Shown: in pieces, positions 9,744 through 22,091 of the stretch
Numbering within the stretch: position 1 is the first letter of the stretch
Layout: each line of letters begins with the position of its first letter
Translations under genes and position numbers: made by a program
NCBI GenBank assembly: GCA_030549175.1
Contig: JAUKUA010000005.1
Coordinates: forward strand, 1,116,001-1,180,000
Length of the DNA: 64,000 nucleotides
Source of the DNA: Lasiosphaeris hirsuta
Lineage: Eukaryota; Ascomycota; Sordariomycetes; Sordariales; Lasiosphaeriaceae
Direction of reading: 5' to 3'
Notes under the pieces: model-generated
Databases searched by the model: none
Told to the model about the DNA's origin: nothing
The model's input: only the letters and a program-made list of their open reading frames with translations

Positions 9744-12700
9744 ATGGCGCCCTCTTCCACCAGAGCGACGCGATCTCGGTATTCTAGCCCGCAACAGACC
9801 CCCAACGGCACCACGCCAAGCGAGTCTTCAAAGGGCCACGGCCCAGCCAGCACCACAGCCAAGAATACACCCTCAGCAGCGGCCGACGACCAGCGTAAGA
9901 CGCTGCTCCAGCGCTGGCTCGAGCCCCCTCTGAACTCGAAGGCGAGCTATCAGGACGCCGGCCTGGTCCGGCACGGCGTTGTCGAAAATATGGCACCCCT
10001 GGGCACTATGCCCAAGGTCGGCATCTTCAAGAAGGCAGCCCCCCCGGCGCCGCCACCGCTTCCGCCCACCGAGAAGCCGCCAGTGAAGATCATTCTGAAG
10101 CGACACAAGGCAGCGACTCCAACTCCAGCACCCACACCCGTGCTGCCCCCTCCGGCACCCGAGGAAGACGAAACTGAGGAGGAGGAAGACGAGATGGTGG
10201 ACGATGCGGGTGATGAGGACGACGGTGAGGAAGATGAGATCGCCGCCCCGCAGTTTCGGCGCCATTCTCTTCCATCCCACGACCTGGATGACGAGTGGGC
10301 ACCCGGCAAGGCGTCGCAAAAAGGGTTTTCACGGCGGAGCATGTCACGAACCAGCGGTCGGCTCGGATCCATGTCCTCGTCATCCTTCCAGCAGGTCACT
10401 CCTTCCGCCGCCTCGCGCTTCGCTGCTCTCAAGAAGAGGACCGACGAGGTGATTGAGAGGGCTGTGGACGAAGCTCTTAGTTCATATCGCTACCCCACCG
10501 CTTGGGCTCTGAGAACCCTCTATGATGAGAACTGCGAAGACTTGCAATTTCTCGTTATGATCGACAAAATTTTCTTTCAAACCGCCGAGCGCGAAGACCT
10601 TGAAAAGTTCGCCCAGCTCATGATTCCTAAGAAGCAGGAAGGCAAGAAGGACAATAAAGCCTGCTACTATTTTGTTCCACCATCCACTAATTCGCGCTTC
10701 ACACCACGCAAGCCGAAGCCTGCACCTTATGGCCACCTGATCAAAGTTGATCTTTCCTTCTTGCAAGAAGGTATCGATCCTGCACCCAAGCAAGAGCCAC
10801 AGACCGAGGCCGTCACAGAACGCGAGCCTGAGCTTGAACGCGAGCCTGTGCACGAACCCGAGCCTGAGCTGAATCCGCAGCCCGAGCGAGAGGCTACGCC
10901 CACGCCTGCGCCAGTGTCTGCATCCGCATCCCGGCGCGAACGTAAGCGGTCTCTGCCCCAAGACGAGGAGCAGACAGTCCGCGAGGCCCACACTCGCAAG
11001 AAGCGGAGATCAAACCGGCACTCCGAGTCGACATCCAAGATGTCGGCCAACGGAGTTAACGGCAAGGTCAAAACGGACTCGCCCTCCAAGCGGCGCACTC
11101 GTGCAAACTCTATCTCAAGTTCTTCATCCCTATCCAGCGCGCGGTCTATGACTCCGCCCGATGGCATCCGAGAGGAAGATGACGAGACAGAGGTCCCGGA
11201 TGCCCCAACCTCTCGCACGAGTCCGGCTGCCGAGAGCACGAGCAACACCGCTGCTCTTGCCGCACCGCAACCAATCACTCGTCGGCGGCGGTCTGCCGCA
11301 CCGAGAAAGAGCGGTAACGGCACCACATCAGCCGCCCAGCCAGCCTCTGTTCCTGGAACAAAATCGAAAAGGCCAACTCCTACTCCATCAATTACGTCTC
11401 AGCTAACGACCACTGCTGCCGCACAGCAACCGGCGCCCGAGCAGCCATATGACATGCCCGCCGTTGTGGACGCGCCCTTGGTCCCGAATTCCAATGCCAA
11501 GAAGGGTGGCAAGGCTGGGAACAATGGAGTTGTGTTCCCCAGCAAAGTAGGCACGATTGATGAAAGCGACGAGAGGCTTCGCCTGCGACAAAACGCGCGC
11601 AAGTTGGTGATCAAGGTCCAGGAGGAAACGCCCGTGAGCAACATTAGAAACGCTCAGCACAACGAAGCGCCCAGTTCGGGCCTGGAAGAATCCAGCACCC
11701 CCGCGCCCTATTCCTCGCGGACGCGGACGTCGCTCCCCGCTTCCCGACCTGCACCGACTGCTTCCAACGCCCGAAGCACGCGCTCGTCACGCAAGAGATC
11801 TCACGATGAGATCGAGGAGCAAGCATCTCCCACAACGGTCAATTTCGCCGCCTCGGAGGCAGTTCCCTCCACTGCAGCAAATTCCCGGGCGGGAACACCA
11901 GCTCTGCGGGCTCCGAAGAGACCCAGGACAGGCCTACGTGTCAAGAACTCGTATGTGCATCACGAACTCTGGTCTTCGATTTGTATCCTTACTGACCCTG
12001 CATCATCTAGACCGATGAAGAAGAAGTCCGGCACGTCTGCAGGCATTCCTCGCGCTAGCGGCGAGCGGAATAGCCCCGGAGCTCTCGCTAACAAAGAGGT
12101 AAGAAATACCCATCTTCGTTTTTCGGACCCCATCACCACCACCACCATCGCCCATCGCCCATCGCCCATCCCTCCTCCTACTCTCCCCTCACTCCATCGC
12201 CGTGCCATCCCAGACCAGAGGCCTTTCGGAGCTGGAGCTGGGGCAAGTGCATCGCCTTCGGTTGGCTGGGGGGCTGTTGGGAGGTCCAGCCTTGTCAGCA
12301 AGCCCCAAGCTTCTCCCCCAGCGTGTCACGGCGCGCCCATGCGGCAGCGTTCGATGCGGTAAGGGGTGGGCGGGGGAGGGTAGCATAGTTAGTGGCGAGC
12401 GCTACGACTGGCTTTGCTTTTTGCCGAAATATGCCGCACAAACACACGCGCGCGCCCGATTGAGGATTGAGTTTGTTGCTGACTTGGCGCTCCGCAGGAT
12501 GATAACGATGATTATTGCGCCTCGTGTGGTGGCAACGGAGAGCTCATCTGCTGCGACGGCTGCACTCGTTCATTTCATTTCGCCTGCGTCGATCCGCCCA
12601 TAGGTCAAGACTCGATGCCCGTCGAGTGGTTCTGCAACGTCTGCCGTCTCTCCCGTGACCCTGCCGCCTTCCCGGCCCACGACGGTGGCTTTTCCTCGCT

Positions 12701-14079
12701 CCTCGAAAGCCTCGATGGTAGGAACTCGAGCGCTTTCCGGCTGCCTGGCGATGTCCGCGAACTGTTTGACAACGTCCGCACCGGCATCGACGGCGAGTAC
12801 GAGGACCTGGTTGGCATCCCCAAGCCAACGCGAAAGAAGAAAAGCGACGAGGACCAGGTTCCCGACCTCTTCCGCGTACGCGACGCCGAGGGAAATCCCG
12901 TAATTTGCCACAGCTGCCAAAAGGCTAGCAATAACAACCGTGGCATCATCCCCTGCGGTTTTTGTGGTCTCTCTTGGCATCTCGACTGCCTGGATCCCCC
13001 CCTGGCGCGTCCGCCGGTCCTCCGAACCTGGAAGTGCCCGTGCCACGTTGACGATCTCCTTGCGAAGATACCTGGCGCCCTTGGGCCTGCCCACAGATTC
13101 CGCAAGATCAAGGGTGCACCCCCCATCAAGCCCGCATTCGCCCGCGGCTATGCCAACAATGGCTGGATCGACGTCGAGCTCGACAACAGTGAGGACGAGA
13201 GCGGCTGGAAGGATGTTGAGACGTATGGCCGAACGGTCCGTCTCCCGGAGAAGGGCATCAAGCTTGACTTTCTATCCCGGTATGTTTGACTCTCCTCCTT
13301 TGACGTACTTGCTCGCCACTAATTTACTTTGCAGTGCCCGCGAAAATCGCAAGGGTAAACCTATTCCTCCGCTGATGCCTGCTACGCCCGCCGTGGCTCC
13401 GCAGCCCACGCAACCTGTGCTTGACAAGCGCACTCTTGAGCAGCAGCAAGCTGCCTATAACCTTGCCCAGCTCAGCGGCCAGGGAAATTTCAAGATCGAT
13501 ATGCTCATTGACTCCTTACTCGCTGGCGCTGACCAATCAGTCATCAGCTTGATTGCTCGGGGCGATGCTGAGCACCTCTCGGCGGGACAGCAACTCAATA
13601 ACACTGATCAGCAGAGTTTGCGAGCCGTGCTAGCTCAGCTTGAGCAGACGGGTGAACGCATTCGTCAATTGTTGAACCCCGCCACACCCGATCGACCTTC
13701 ACCCCAGGCAGCGATTAGCACATCCGGGGCGACACAGGAACAGCTCGCCCGAGTTCCGAGCCTTACTCATTCTCAGACCACAAATGCTGAGTCGGAGAAT
13801 CCCATCACCAATTTGGATTTGGTCGTCAAGGAGAACCTCCCTTCGCCCGCTGCCACGGATGATGTGCCTCCCATCAACCAGATGGACGAGGACAGTGGTC
13901 ACCAGGCCTCACTAGTTCCCGACGATGGCCAAGCTGCCGAGGAAGATAAGACGGATGATATGCCTGCAACACCAGCAGACAATAAGGTCATTGACGGCGA
14001 TGACGCTCTGGCTGTGAAGAAGCCGCAGGGCGAGAAGACCGCTGTCAAGGTCGACGACGGCGATATGGATCTTGACTGA
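9744..14079 (+). CDS. rco1: RCO1-type PHD-finger protein (Rpd3S histone deacetylase complex subunit)
   Basis: Model: 9744-11950, 12011-12098, 12498-13279, 13335-14079 (1273 residues, stop TGA). Rco1 recognises the H3 tail in Rpd3S, which deacetylates transcribed chromatin to suppress cryptic initiation. An N-terminal segment (about 48-95) contains LLQRWLEPPL...HGVVENMAPLGTMP, typical of fungal Rco1. A long low-complexity region rich in E, P, S, T and R follows. PHD1 (about 771-822) has CASCGGNGELICCDGC and a downstream FHFACVDPP. PHD2 (about 899-947) has CHSCQK...CGFC..SWHLDCLDPP. A SID/MRG-like region and an acidic tail ending DGDMDLD complete the protein. Introns are 60 nt (stop-free), 399 nt (unusually long) and 55 nt. 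Phases close and the branch sites are CTGAC or similar. The PHD1 codons begin immediately at the third exon, so the 399-nt intron must be removed for a functional finger. Confidence 0.92.
12099..12497 (+). other. Unusually long rco1 intron 2 with internal splice-like sites
   Basis: The intron runs from GTAAGA to TCCGCAG with a CTGAC branch. At 399 nt it is several times longer than most introns here. It contains a CGCCCAT-type tandem repeat near 12150-12172. It also has an internal CCAG at 12210-12213 and a GTAAGG at 12359, which could bound a 145-nt cassette. Including that cassette would shift the frame and produce a stop just before PHD1. Confidence 0.6.
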
Positions 14080-15734
14080 ATTGGAGCTTCCGTTATTCGC
14101 CCGCTCAAAATGACTTGACTACTTCAAATCGAGCTTGGGTCTCGGAGAGAGATGTACTTGGGTGCCTACGGGACCTTTTGTGATCTCTCTCAAGGACGAA
14201 AAAACGACGACCATTTGAAAACAAGCATTTTGACATATTTAAGACAGGGGGGGAGGATGGCTTTCAGTGGAAGCTAACCAGTTGATATACCTCTCGCGAT
14301 GCCAGGACATGGGCAAAATTTCAGGCCAACGATTTGAACATTGATTAGATATCGAGGATGGCGTGGCCAAGATTGACCTCTACGGGGGTCGCCAACGCTA
14401 AGTCTGAAAATTAAGCACGTTTTGGGACCAGCGAGTGCGAGCACGATTTGCTCACACGAAAGCCAAGCCGGCACTCTTCGAGACGCTTTTACGACTAAAT
14501 ATTGGTCTTTGGAACGAAGGGAAGGATCCGTCTTGAAAAAAAAAAAAAATTCTGCTGCTGCGCACAAAAGCGCTGATGCAAGTTGGGGACCGAACCGATC
14601 ATATCTCCAGCCGACTCAACCCGACCCAACCTGAGCTGCCAGCCTGCCTGCCTCGTCCGACGTAACCTTGCCGATAAGACGGCGAGTGTATAGAAAAGGA
14701 TGAACCTGGGGTGGGATGTGGGGTGATGGGGTTGTTTATGGGACGTGGTAGGATGAGTGGGCTATCTATAGAGGAGGTTTGGACCGGGGGGGGGGGGGGG
14801 GGGGGGGACCTTGGTTTGTGATGGATGGGCCCTTGATACCAACTTCTCCCTGCGCAGCTGCGAGGACGGAAGTTCTTTTCCTTTCCTAATAAACTAACTC
14901 CTTGTGTGATATAACTTCATTTGTTGGGCTGAGGTGAATCCGGTACTTTTCTTCCCCATTTTTCTCTCTCTTTCGTTTACTGGGTCTCTGAATGTGTAAC
15001 ATGTATATAAGATACGCCTTTCCGGTTATCATCCTTTTCTTTGAGTCTTGGGCATGGGGCGAAAGCGGAAACGGGAATCAGATGGGATCTCTGTGTTTTG
15101 TTCGTTCATATGGGATGGGGGTGCAAAGCCTTGCAGCATTTTCTTTCCCACGGGAGTTCGCGAGTCTCTTTTTTTGTTTTTTGCTCGCGGTCGGCATGGA
15201 TGACGGGTTCATACCTCGACGATAGAGAATGAGGAGAGTCTTCTTGTCGGCATGTATTTTTTAGGGCACCGGTGGTGTTTTCCAGAGTGGCTCAAGAGAA
15301 AGTGGTGGTGGCTAGTCAGAGATTGTTTGAGCAGCCGAGAGTTTAGCCTCAGGAGAACTGGAATACAAATATACATCCGGGAATGAAAGCAGAGTTAGAT
15401 TATCATGTTTAATGGCCTCATCCATGTGAATATGGATATCTGGCATCTCCCCGGCTGGACAAGGGGGGCCATGAGTCTGACCTTCGGGGTGAGTGTCTGT
15501 TGTGGGCAACAGTGTAGATATCCCCCCTAGTATCAATACGACCTCAAAAGCGGTCATGATCAGGTCTCTAGGGGGGAGAAAGGCAACGGCAGGTTATCAA
15601 GTCTAACAAAGCCTGAAACAATCCTGTTCGCTGTCATAAATAGGGGTCGTGTATATCTCCAACCCCCAACAGTTTCGGCTGACTGATCGCGCAAACACGG
15701 TCAACAAACCCACACATCTACGACAAACAAGCGA
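14080..15734. other. Spacer between rco1 and tRNA-Arg
   Basis: Contains the rco1 3' region, an AATAAA at 14888-14893, an A-run near 14527-14539, and a run of 22 G at 14786-14807. I see no protein-coding gene. The roughly 100 bp before the tRNA is unremarkable. Confidence 0.5.
14786..14807 (+). repeat. Homopolymer run of 22 G
   Basis: An uninterrupted G tract preceded by ACC and followed by ACC. It can form stacked quartets, and it is a known weak point for sequencing length accuracy. Confidence 0.9.
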
Positions 15735-15806
15735 GGTCCGCTGGCTCAATGGTAGAGCGTCTGACTACGAATCAGGAGGTTCCAGGTTCGAGACCTGGGT
15801 GGATCG
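15735..15806 (+). tRNA. tRNA-Arg (anticodon ACG)
   Basis: The 72-nt cloverleaf folds fully. The acceptor stem is GGTCCGC with GTGGATC (two G-T pairs), followed by discriminator G. The D stem is GCTC/GAGC around AATGGTA. The anticodon arm is TCTGA-CTACGAA-TCAGG, giving anticodon ACG (read as ICG after editing). The variable loop has 5 nt and the T arm is CCAGG-TTCGAGA-CCTGG. There is no intron, and CCA is not encoded, as usual in eukaryotes. Internal A and B boxes are present. A T5 tract near 15852 could serve as Pol III terminator; there is none immediately after the gene. Confidence 0.97.
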
Positions 15807-17230
15807 ACCTATCTTGTGGCGTGATGAGAGAATTTATCTCTCCAACTTTATTTTTGGTGTTGAACCCATTGAGACGACCCACACTTAACCAGTTGCGCCT
15901 AGAATTGACGGCTGTTTAGTATTGGGCCGGAGGAGTGTATACGAGTAGGTGTACAGTCAAATTTGCGACACAACTGAGTCCAGGTGAGGAGCCCCAAGTC
16001 CAGGTCACACTGAAGCAGCTGCCCTCAAGAGTGCCGAATTCACGATGGCATTACAATACACCGGCGCGGCAGTTTATGTCCTATCAATGGGGCGAGAACT
16101 AGACTGCGTGAGCCAAGCATTCAATAGTCCAGCCCTTCTTTACCCCAATCAATGCCTTACCGTCAACTCAACCAAGAACAGGAAATACGGGCAACTTCTA
16201 GTCACTGAAAATATATCAACATCATCCACATATTTGAGAAATGTATCTTTTCAGAAAACCCTAATAGAAAACGAATACCTATACCAGCGACAACGGAACA
16301 ATAGTAAACTACCACTGAAGCAACCGAAGCAGCAACCGCAGCGGCAAGCAGGGCAAGAGGCGGCAGCCAAGCCGGCCAGCAAACACGCAAGCCAAAAAGC
16401 CAAGCAAATTTGCCGTTACTCCTTCCTGCCGTCATCCATCCTGCTCCATCCCGCCCTTCTCCCTCCACTGAATCCTTTCCCTTTCTTTCCCCCTCAACGC
16501 AAAAGCCCCTTCGCAAAGCCTCATATTTTACTTCATCCATACGAACGAAAAAAAATTTCTCTACAAGAAGCGAAGAATGTGATGTGTGCGCGAGCATAGT
16601 CTTGTTGTCATGGCCCCTCTCCTAGCAGGTTCTCGTTTTTGTCTTGATGAGTTTTTTCTTCTTGGCTTTCTGCCACCCAGTCTGTTGTGCTCTTCCGGCG
16701 CCGCCATTTTTCACTACTCTCTCCAGATCTGCCTGTCTGGTTGCTCCACCCAACAAGAAGAGGAACGAAACACCCCCAGTCTCAAGCAAAATCAAAGCCC
16801 GTAACCCGGCAGCCAGAAAACGTGCTGCCGACCAGGCAACCCCTGTCCTGTGATAAATCGAAGTAGAGCAGCGCCCCTGCCTCCCTATCAAGAGTTCTGT
16901 CCTCAAAAGCATGCCGCAGAATATCGAACGAATTTTCCTGTCGCCGATGAGATGGTCTATAGCGCCTGAATCCCCCGATGTCCCCATGGTCTACGTCCCC
17001 ATGCGACCCGTAGAGTACTGTTTTCGGCGAGGCCTCGGCACCCCCAAGATCCCATAAACAAGCCGGTGCTGTGCACATCCTCGCAAATCAGGCAGCTGAG
17101 CCAAGGCAGCGCGATTAACCGCAGAAAAAAAAAGTTGGATCGCTTTTGTCTGGTTGGGATATAGGCAAACGACACGTAAACTCGATCAGTTTATCTCTGC
17201 GAATGCAATAGTAAGTAACTGTTTGGCTGC
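15807..17230. other. Spacer downstream of the PUF gene
   Basis: Probably holds the 3' untranslated region of the minus-strand PUF gene. A 184-codon plus-strand ATG frame (16045-16599) contains Q/K/A-rich and P/F-rich simple stretches and no recognisable domain, so I do not call it a gene. Confidence 0.5.
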
Positions 17231-20200
17231 TCACTGGCGGCGACGCCCCTCGGGCTGCGGGCTGCGACCTACACGTCCACGCCTGGGGTTGACTGGTTCT
17301 TGCATGTACCCCATGTTCTGAGCTCCTCCGAGCCCACCATAGCCAAACCCGGCCATGTTCATGTTCATTCCGAAGCCGGGGGCTGCTCCGAATTGAGCCT
17401 GGGATGCGGGTATATTCTGCATCTGGGCGCTGGGGGGTTGAATGGGACTTCCGTTTGCTGCGTTGGGGTTGCGATATTGATCGAATGAAGGACTCGGGCT
17501 CTGGTAACCAAAACCAGCCTGCATCGTAGGAAAGTAGTTGTTCATAGGTGGTGCTCCTCGTGACATCATACTTTGCTGGTACTGCATCTGCTGAAGTGCA
17601 GCCGGTGTCATGGGCTGGTTGGCCGCGTTGAACATCGGTCCCTGAGGGGCAAACGCCGGGAACTGTTGAGGCAAGCTAGGCTCGACACTCTCACTCCGCG
17701 GAATACCAAAATTCATGTCATAGTTTGCCGGGTTGGCAGCAGCATTGAGTGGATTATAAAATTGCTGGCTGCTGCTGTTGTTGAACTGAGCAGCTTGCTG
17801 CTGTTGTTGTTGTTGTTGTTGTTGCTGCTGCTGGGCTTGGGCCTGTGCCTGGTGCTGCTGTTGCTGTTGGCTACCGAGGCTGGTCTGGCGCGATGTCGGG
17901 CGTTGTCGCTCTCGGTCAGTGGGGGTATTTCCGTGTTCTCTTGAGCTTCCGCCAGCGTTACCGTTGCTGGGGGTACCTGAGCCTCCGCCACCACCACCGC
18001 CGCTTCTCGTTGACAAACCCACTTCATCCATCAGTCGCTTGTAGCCTTGTCCTGGCTGCGCCTTGATGCGGATCAGGACAGACTTTACATTCTCGACGAC
18101 TTGGCTGCGAATCGTCTCATCGAAGAAGGGAGTGGTCAGCACCTTGAAAATCAGGGTGGCGCCACACGCGTGGTCGCTCAATATCGCCTCCAGGACTTGG
18201 TCATTCTGCGTAAAGAAGAGGGCCCTGAGAATCGTGTCCCTCGCATCGCCCTCGGCTTTTTGGTTGATCACTTTCAAAACCGTCAAGTACGCGACCTTGT
18301 GTGTGCACAGGTGCACCAGATATGGAACAAGCTGGGGCGAGAGAACTGTGCGCCGTTGCGGGAACGTGCAGGTATCAAGGAACCAGGTGAGTAACAGAGC
18401 GCCATTGGCATTCGTTGCAAGCTGGACACTGTGTAGTGCAATTGCTGCCGCCAACATACGCTGCTGGTCCTTGGTAGAATGATGACTCTCCAAGCATGCT
18501 CGCATAGCGCGGGCACCATAGCGGCCTTGAGCGACCTCCCACATTCTGCTCAACATGGTCTCGAAGATAAAGTCATTGTAAGGGGCACCAAATTTCAGGC
18601 ACCCCTGCAAGACGTAATTACCATACTGGTCTAGGAACAGCGGAATGGTATAGGGACGAAGGTTCTCGACAATGAGGTTCAACTGGTGCGGCGTCTTGCA
18701 GACGTCAATGATCTTTTGTGCCGCCCATGTGCCATTTTTGTGTACACCAATTTCAGCCATGTGAGGCGCGATCTCAGCAAGCATCGAGTCTCGAAGGTTA
18801 TCCGAGCAGTGCTCAAACAACTTCTGTACGACGGTGTTGCCCAAATAGTCTGATGCTAGCTCAGCAATCTCGGGGAGCATATCGATGGCGATATTTTCAA
18901 TCTCCTGCTGAGATAGTGTCTGGTTGTCGATTCTCTTGCGGATGTCGCGCAGCTTGGGAGCGTCGTGGACCCTGGTGTGTGCTGGCTCCTTGATCGGAGG
19001 GATCTCGTCGACAAAAGCAGTGAATTGTATTGCCTTTTGCAAGCTCAGTGAAATGCGATACCTATCCTCTTCAGACGCGCCGAACTCCTGGACAATATCC
19101 ATGATGTCGGCCGTCATCTCATGCAGAGGCGGTACGGTCGGTGCCACATTACTGGCAATCGGCGTCGGCAGAAGATCACCGCTTGCGCCGCTACCGGCGG
19201 TGCCGGGTTGTCCGTTCTCCTGACCCTTTGCGAACGGGTCGGGGCTCGGAGACGGGAAGACTCCATCATGGCCAGGAGTGTTGCCAGCCGATGGCGGCTT
19301 CGCAAAGTTAATGCGAATAGGGCCGGCGCCAGGGAATATCTCCTTGCCGTTCATACTAGCTTTCGCAGAGATGGCGCTATCAACCCTTTCGAAATTTACA
19401 AAGCCACAATTCTTGTGGGTCAGGACGCGAGCGGATAGTATGGGACCATATGATTTGAACATCTCGGTAAGCGTCGACGTCGTGGTGGATGTCGGAATAC
19501 TACCGAGCCACAGCGCACTCGTCGGCCCCTCTAGACCCTGCTCGTCCGCGGTTAGCAGACCATTGTTGCGGCTGTTGGACCTCCCAAGAGACATGGCGGC
19601 AACGGCCTGTGGAAGATCTTCGAACTCCTTCTCATCGGGGAGGCGGATCTCGGCGGCCGTAATTGAGTTCTCCAATCTGGATGGGGTTGGGTAGTAGTTC
19701 CGTAAGATACGAGACGCGGGGGTCTCTAGGACACCAGCCGTCCTCGCGCGAGGACGACTGACAGCGGCCTGGCTTGCAAAGGCCTGGACAGCGAGGTTGT
19801 GGTTGTGGATCGCGGCATTCGTGGCGGCGAGCTGGTCCTGGATTTGAGCAAACTGGTTCTCCAAGGAGAGCTCAGTATCAAATTCGTCCTCTTCCTCATC
19901 GGCATACTTGTCCTTGTTGTTGACGGAGTAAGATCGGAAACGGTTCGCCGCCTTGGTGAGATCAGCAAAGTTTGGGATGTAGGGAGTAGCGAGCTGAGCC
20001 CGAGGAGGTTGTGGTGTTTCGGCCAAACCCAGATAGTCCAGCGTCCTCATATGGACATCATTTTCCACCGTTCCTTCGCGGGAAAAATGTGACTGGGCAG
20101 GAGAGCTTGGACCATTGGACCCAACACTAGCAATACTGGCTAGCGTGTTGCCCCTCTCTCGGGTTGTACCCGAAGGGTTCCAGCTGCTGAAGATGGAGGG

Positions 20201-20944
20201 ACCAAACGGCGAGCTTGTGCCGGGAATGTGAGTGAAGGGACTTCGTTGAGGCATCGAACCAGCTCTCAGCCTTGAGAGCAATGTAGAGGCGTTGGCGTTG
20301 GACAAATTCTCTGATGGCTCGAGACCCGGCGAGGGTGACTTGAAGGGAGTCTGTGTCGGACTGGGACGGGAAGTCTTGGGGGCCAAGGCCGGAATGCTGA
20401 GCAAACCATTGCCCGCCCCGCCGGGCGAGAACCTCGAAGGCACCGTGCCAGCGCGGGCACGCCGAGTTTGCGGCAGACTCTCAGGGGTGGGTAGTTGGGT
20501 GAAGTCAGGGAACCCATCGGTTGGCGACTCGGGGATATTCTCGCGTAGAGGAGTCGAGTTGCCGCTGGTCGGGGGCCCACCCCAAGGATTTACCGGCAAT
20601 CCCGAAACGCCTTCCTGGGCCTGTATCTCTCTGGCCCTGCATTGCAAATCAAAGTCAGCGAGGCGCTCCGCTTTCAGGAGCCGAGCCAAGACTTACCGCT
20701 TGGAAAAAAGCCGACCGGAGGCCGCCATCTCGTGGGATGGTGAGCCTGCGCCGGACCGTGTGGCACTGGACATTTTGCTCGACGTTGCTAAACCCGGAGA
20801 CAACCCAAATGGGGAGCGGACGGCGCCGGAGGACTGCGGATCGTTGGGCGAAGTGCTCGTGGGCGATGTCGAACGGTTCTGAGCGGTGGCCGTCTGCGAG
20901 GGATAGCCAATCGTCAGGTGCTCGTTTGGTCTTGAAGTGGACAT
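17231..20944 (-). CDS. RRM and Pumilio-repeat RNA-binding protein (Jsn1/Puf2-like)
   Basis: Model: exons 20944-20697 and 20636-17231, 1217 residues, stop TGA. The 60-nt intron has donor GTAAGT, branch CTGAC and acceptor ATGCAG, and joins FSK to RAREIQAQE. The N-terminus is S/T/P-rich. An RRM at about 456-530 (ALWLGSIPTS ... GFVNFERVDSA) is followed by a Pumilio homology region at about 640-950 with ELASDYLGNTVVQK, HKNGTWAAQKII and LFLDQYGNYVLQ. A Q-rich tail includes a polyglutamine run (about 1005-1045) and an RG-type basic end. An RRM plus PUF in one chain is the architecture of yeast Jsn1/Puf1 and Puf2, which bind mRNAs of membrane or mitochondria-linked proteins and affect their stability and localisation. 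RNA targets here cannot be read from sequence. The long upstream spacer probably includes its promoter and leader. Confidence 0.93.
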
Positions 20945-21879
20945 TATCGATTATTTATCCGACCCTCATAATATGTCACTCGTTCCCTTCAAGGCAGCGT
21001 AGTGAAGCTGGGCCAAGTCCGCCAGACAAGGCGAAGACGAAAAACTCGAAATGGGGCCTCGTCGGTGTGGTTTGACTCGGAGTGCCACTGGGACAGTGCG
21101 GAAAGAGACTGTCGAGGCGAGAGGGGGCGCCGATCTTTGAGACAGGACGATGCGATATTCCCAATTACAGGGTTGGGGGCTTCGAAGGAGTGTCGCTTTG
21201 GGCAGCCTTGGGTTGAGGGTAGAAGAGAGTCGCAAGCTTGCAGATGCAATTACAAGGTGAGAAAGTGACAAAGATGCCCAAGGCTATTTTTTCTCTGGTC
21301 TATCAAGGGTCGAAAGGGCGTCGTCAGACGGGGAGATGGTGGAGAAAAAAATGTATCTGGCTTCCGGAGGTCACTCTGTTCAGCAAGGAGCGTCAGGGCA
21401 GAGAGAGCAGAGAAAAAATATAAGGCGGCACACAAGGTCGAGGTGACGACGTTGGACGGGCGCGCGGTGCAGGTTGCTTCTCTCGCTCCCGGGGGTAGGG
21501 GGAGGGGAGTGCTTGAATTACTCTCTTCTCGGCCTGCGGCTGTCTGCGTTCTGCCGTCTGCAGTCTGCGCTGAGGTGACAGAAGCAAAAGGAGAGAGGGA
21601 AGAATGTAAGGCAGTCAATAATATACAGGCGTCATTAGGTAGAAATTGAGCCTGGAGAAAGGGATGGCAACTCAAAAGGAGGAGGAGAAGCCGGTGGGGG
21701 TGATCAAGAAAAGGCACAGGTTCGGGGGTTGATTGACGAGTAAAAGGGAAAGGGAAGGTGGACGGGCCCAAGATGAAACACCCGTTTAGGGGTGAGCTAC
21801 GTAGTTTTCAGGATTTTTCGTCGACAGCTGCTCCTAGCCCACAGTGTGCACACTCCGCACTCCGCTCATCACTGGCCAC

Positions 21880-22091
21880 TTGCTGTCACTGGCTGCACAG
21901 GCTGGGTGTGCCATGGGGTGGAGGCAGCTGTGGCTCGCTCTGGGCGCTGGCTGCTGCCGGCTGCCCCGGGCTTGCTACTGGCTGCTGTTGTTTGCAACAA
22001 AGCTGTCACTGGCTGGCACGGGCTGGCACAGGCTGGCGTAGGTCGCTTCCCCGAGCGGCGTTTTTGTGCTTGGTGCTTGGTGCTTGGTTTT
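21880..22091. repeat. Imperfect CTGGCTG / TGCTTGG short repeats
   Basis: The segment carries many near-copies of CTGGCTG and GGCTGGCACRGG, including TGTCACTGGCTG twice, and ends with three back-to-back TGCTTGG units. It is a low-complexity patch about 1 kb upstream of the PUF gene. Copy boundaries are fuzzy. Confidence 0.6.

Noticed and set aside
16045..16599. 184-codon plus-strand frame downstream of the PUF gene
   Set aside because: Low-complexity K/Q/A and P/F stretches, no domain, position in the likely 3' untranslated region of the opposite gene.
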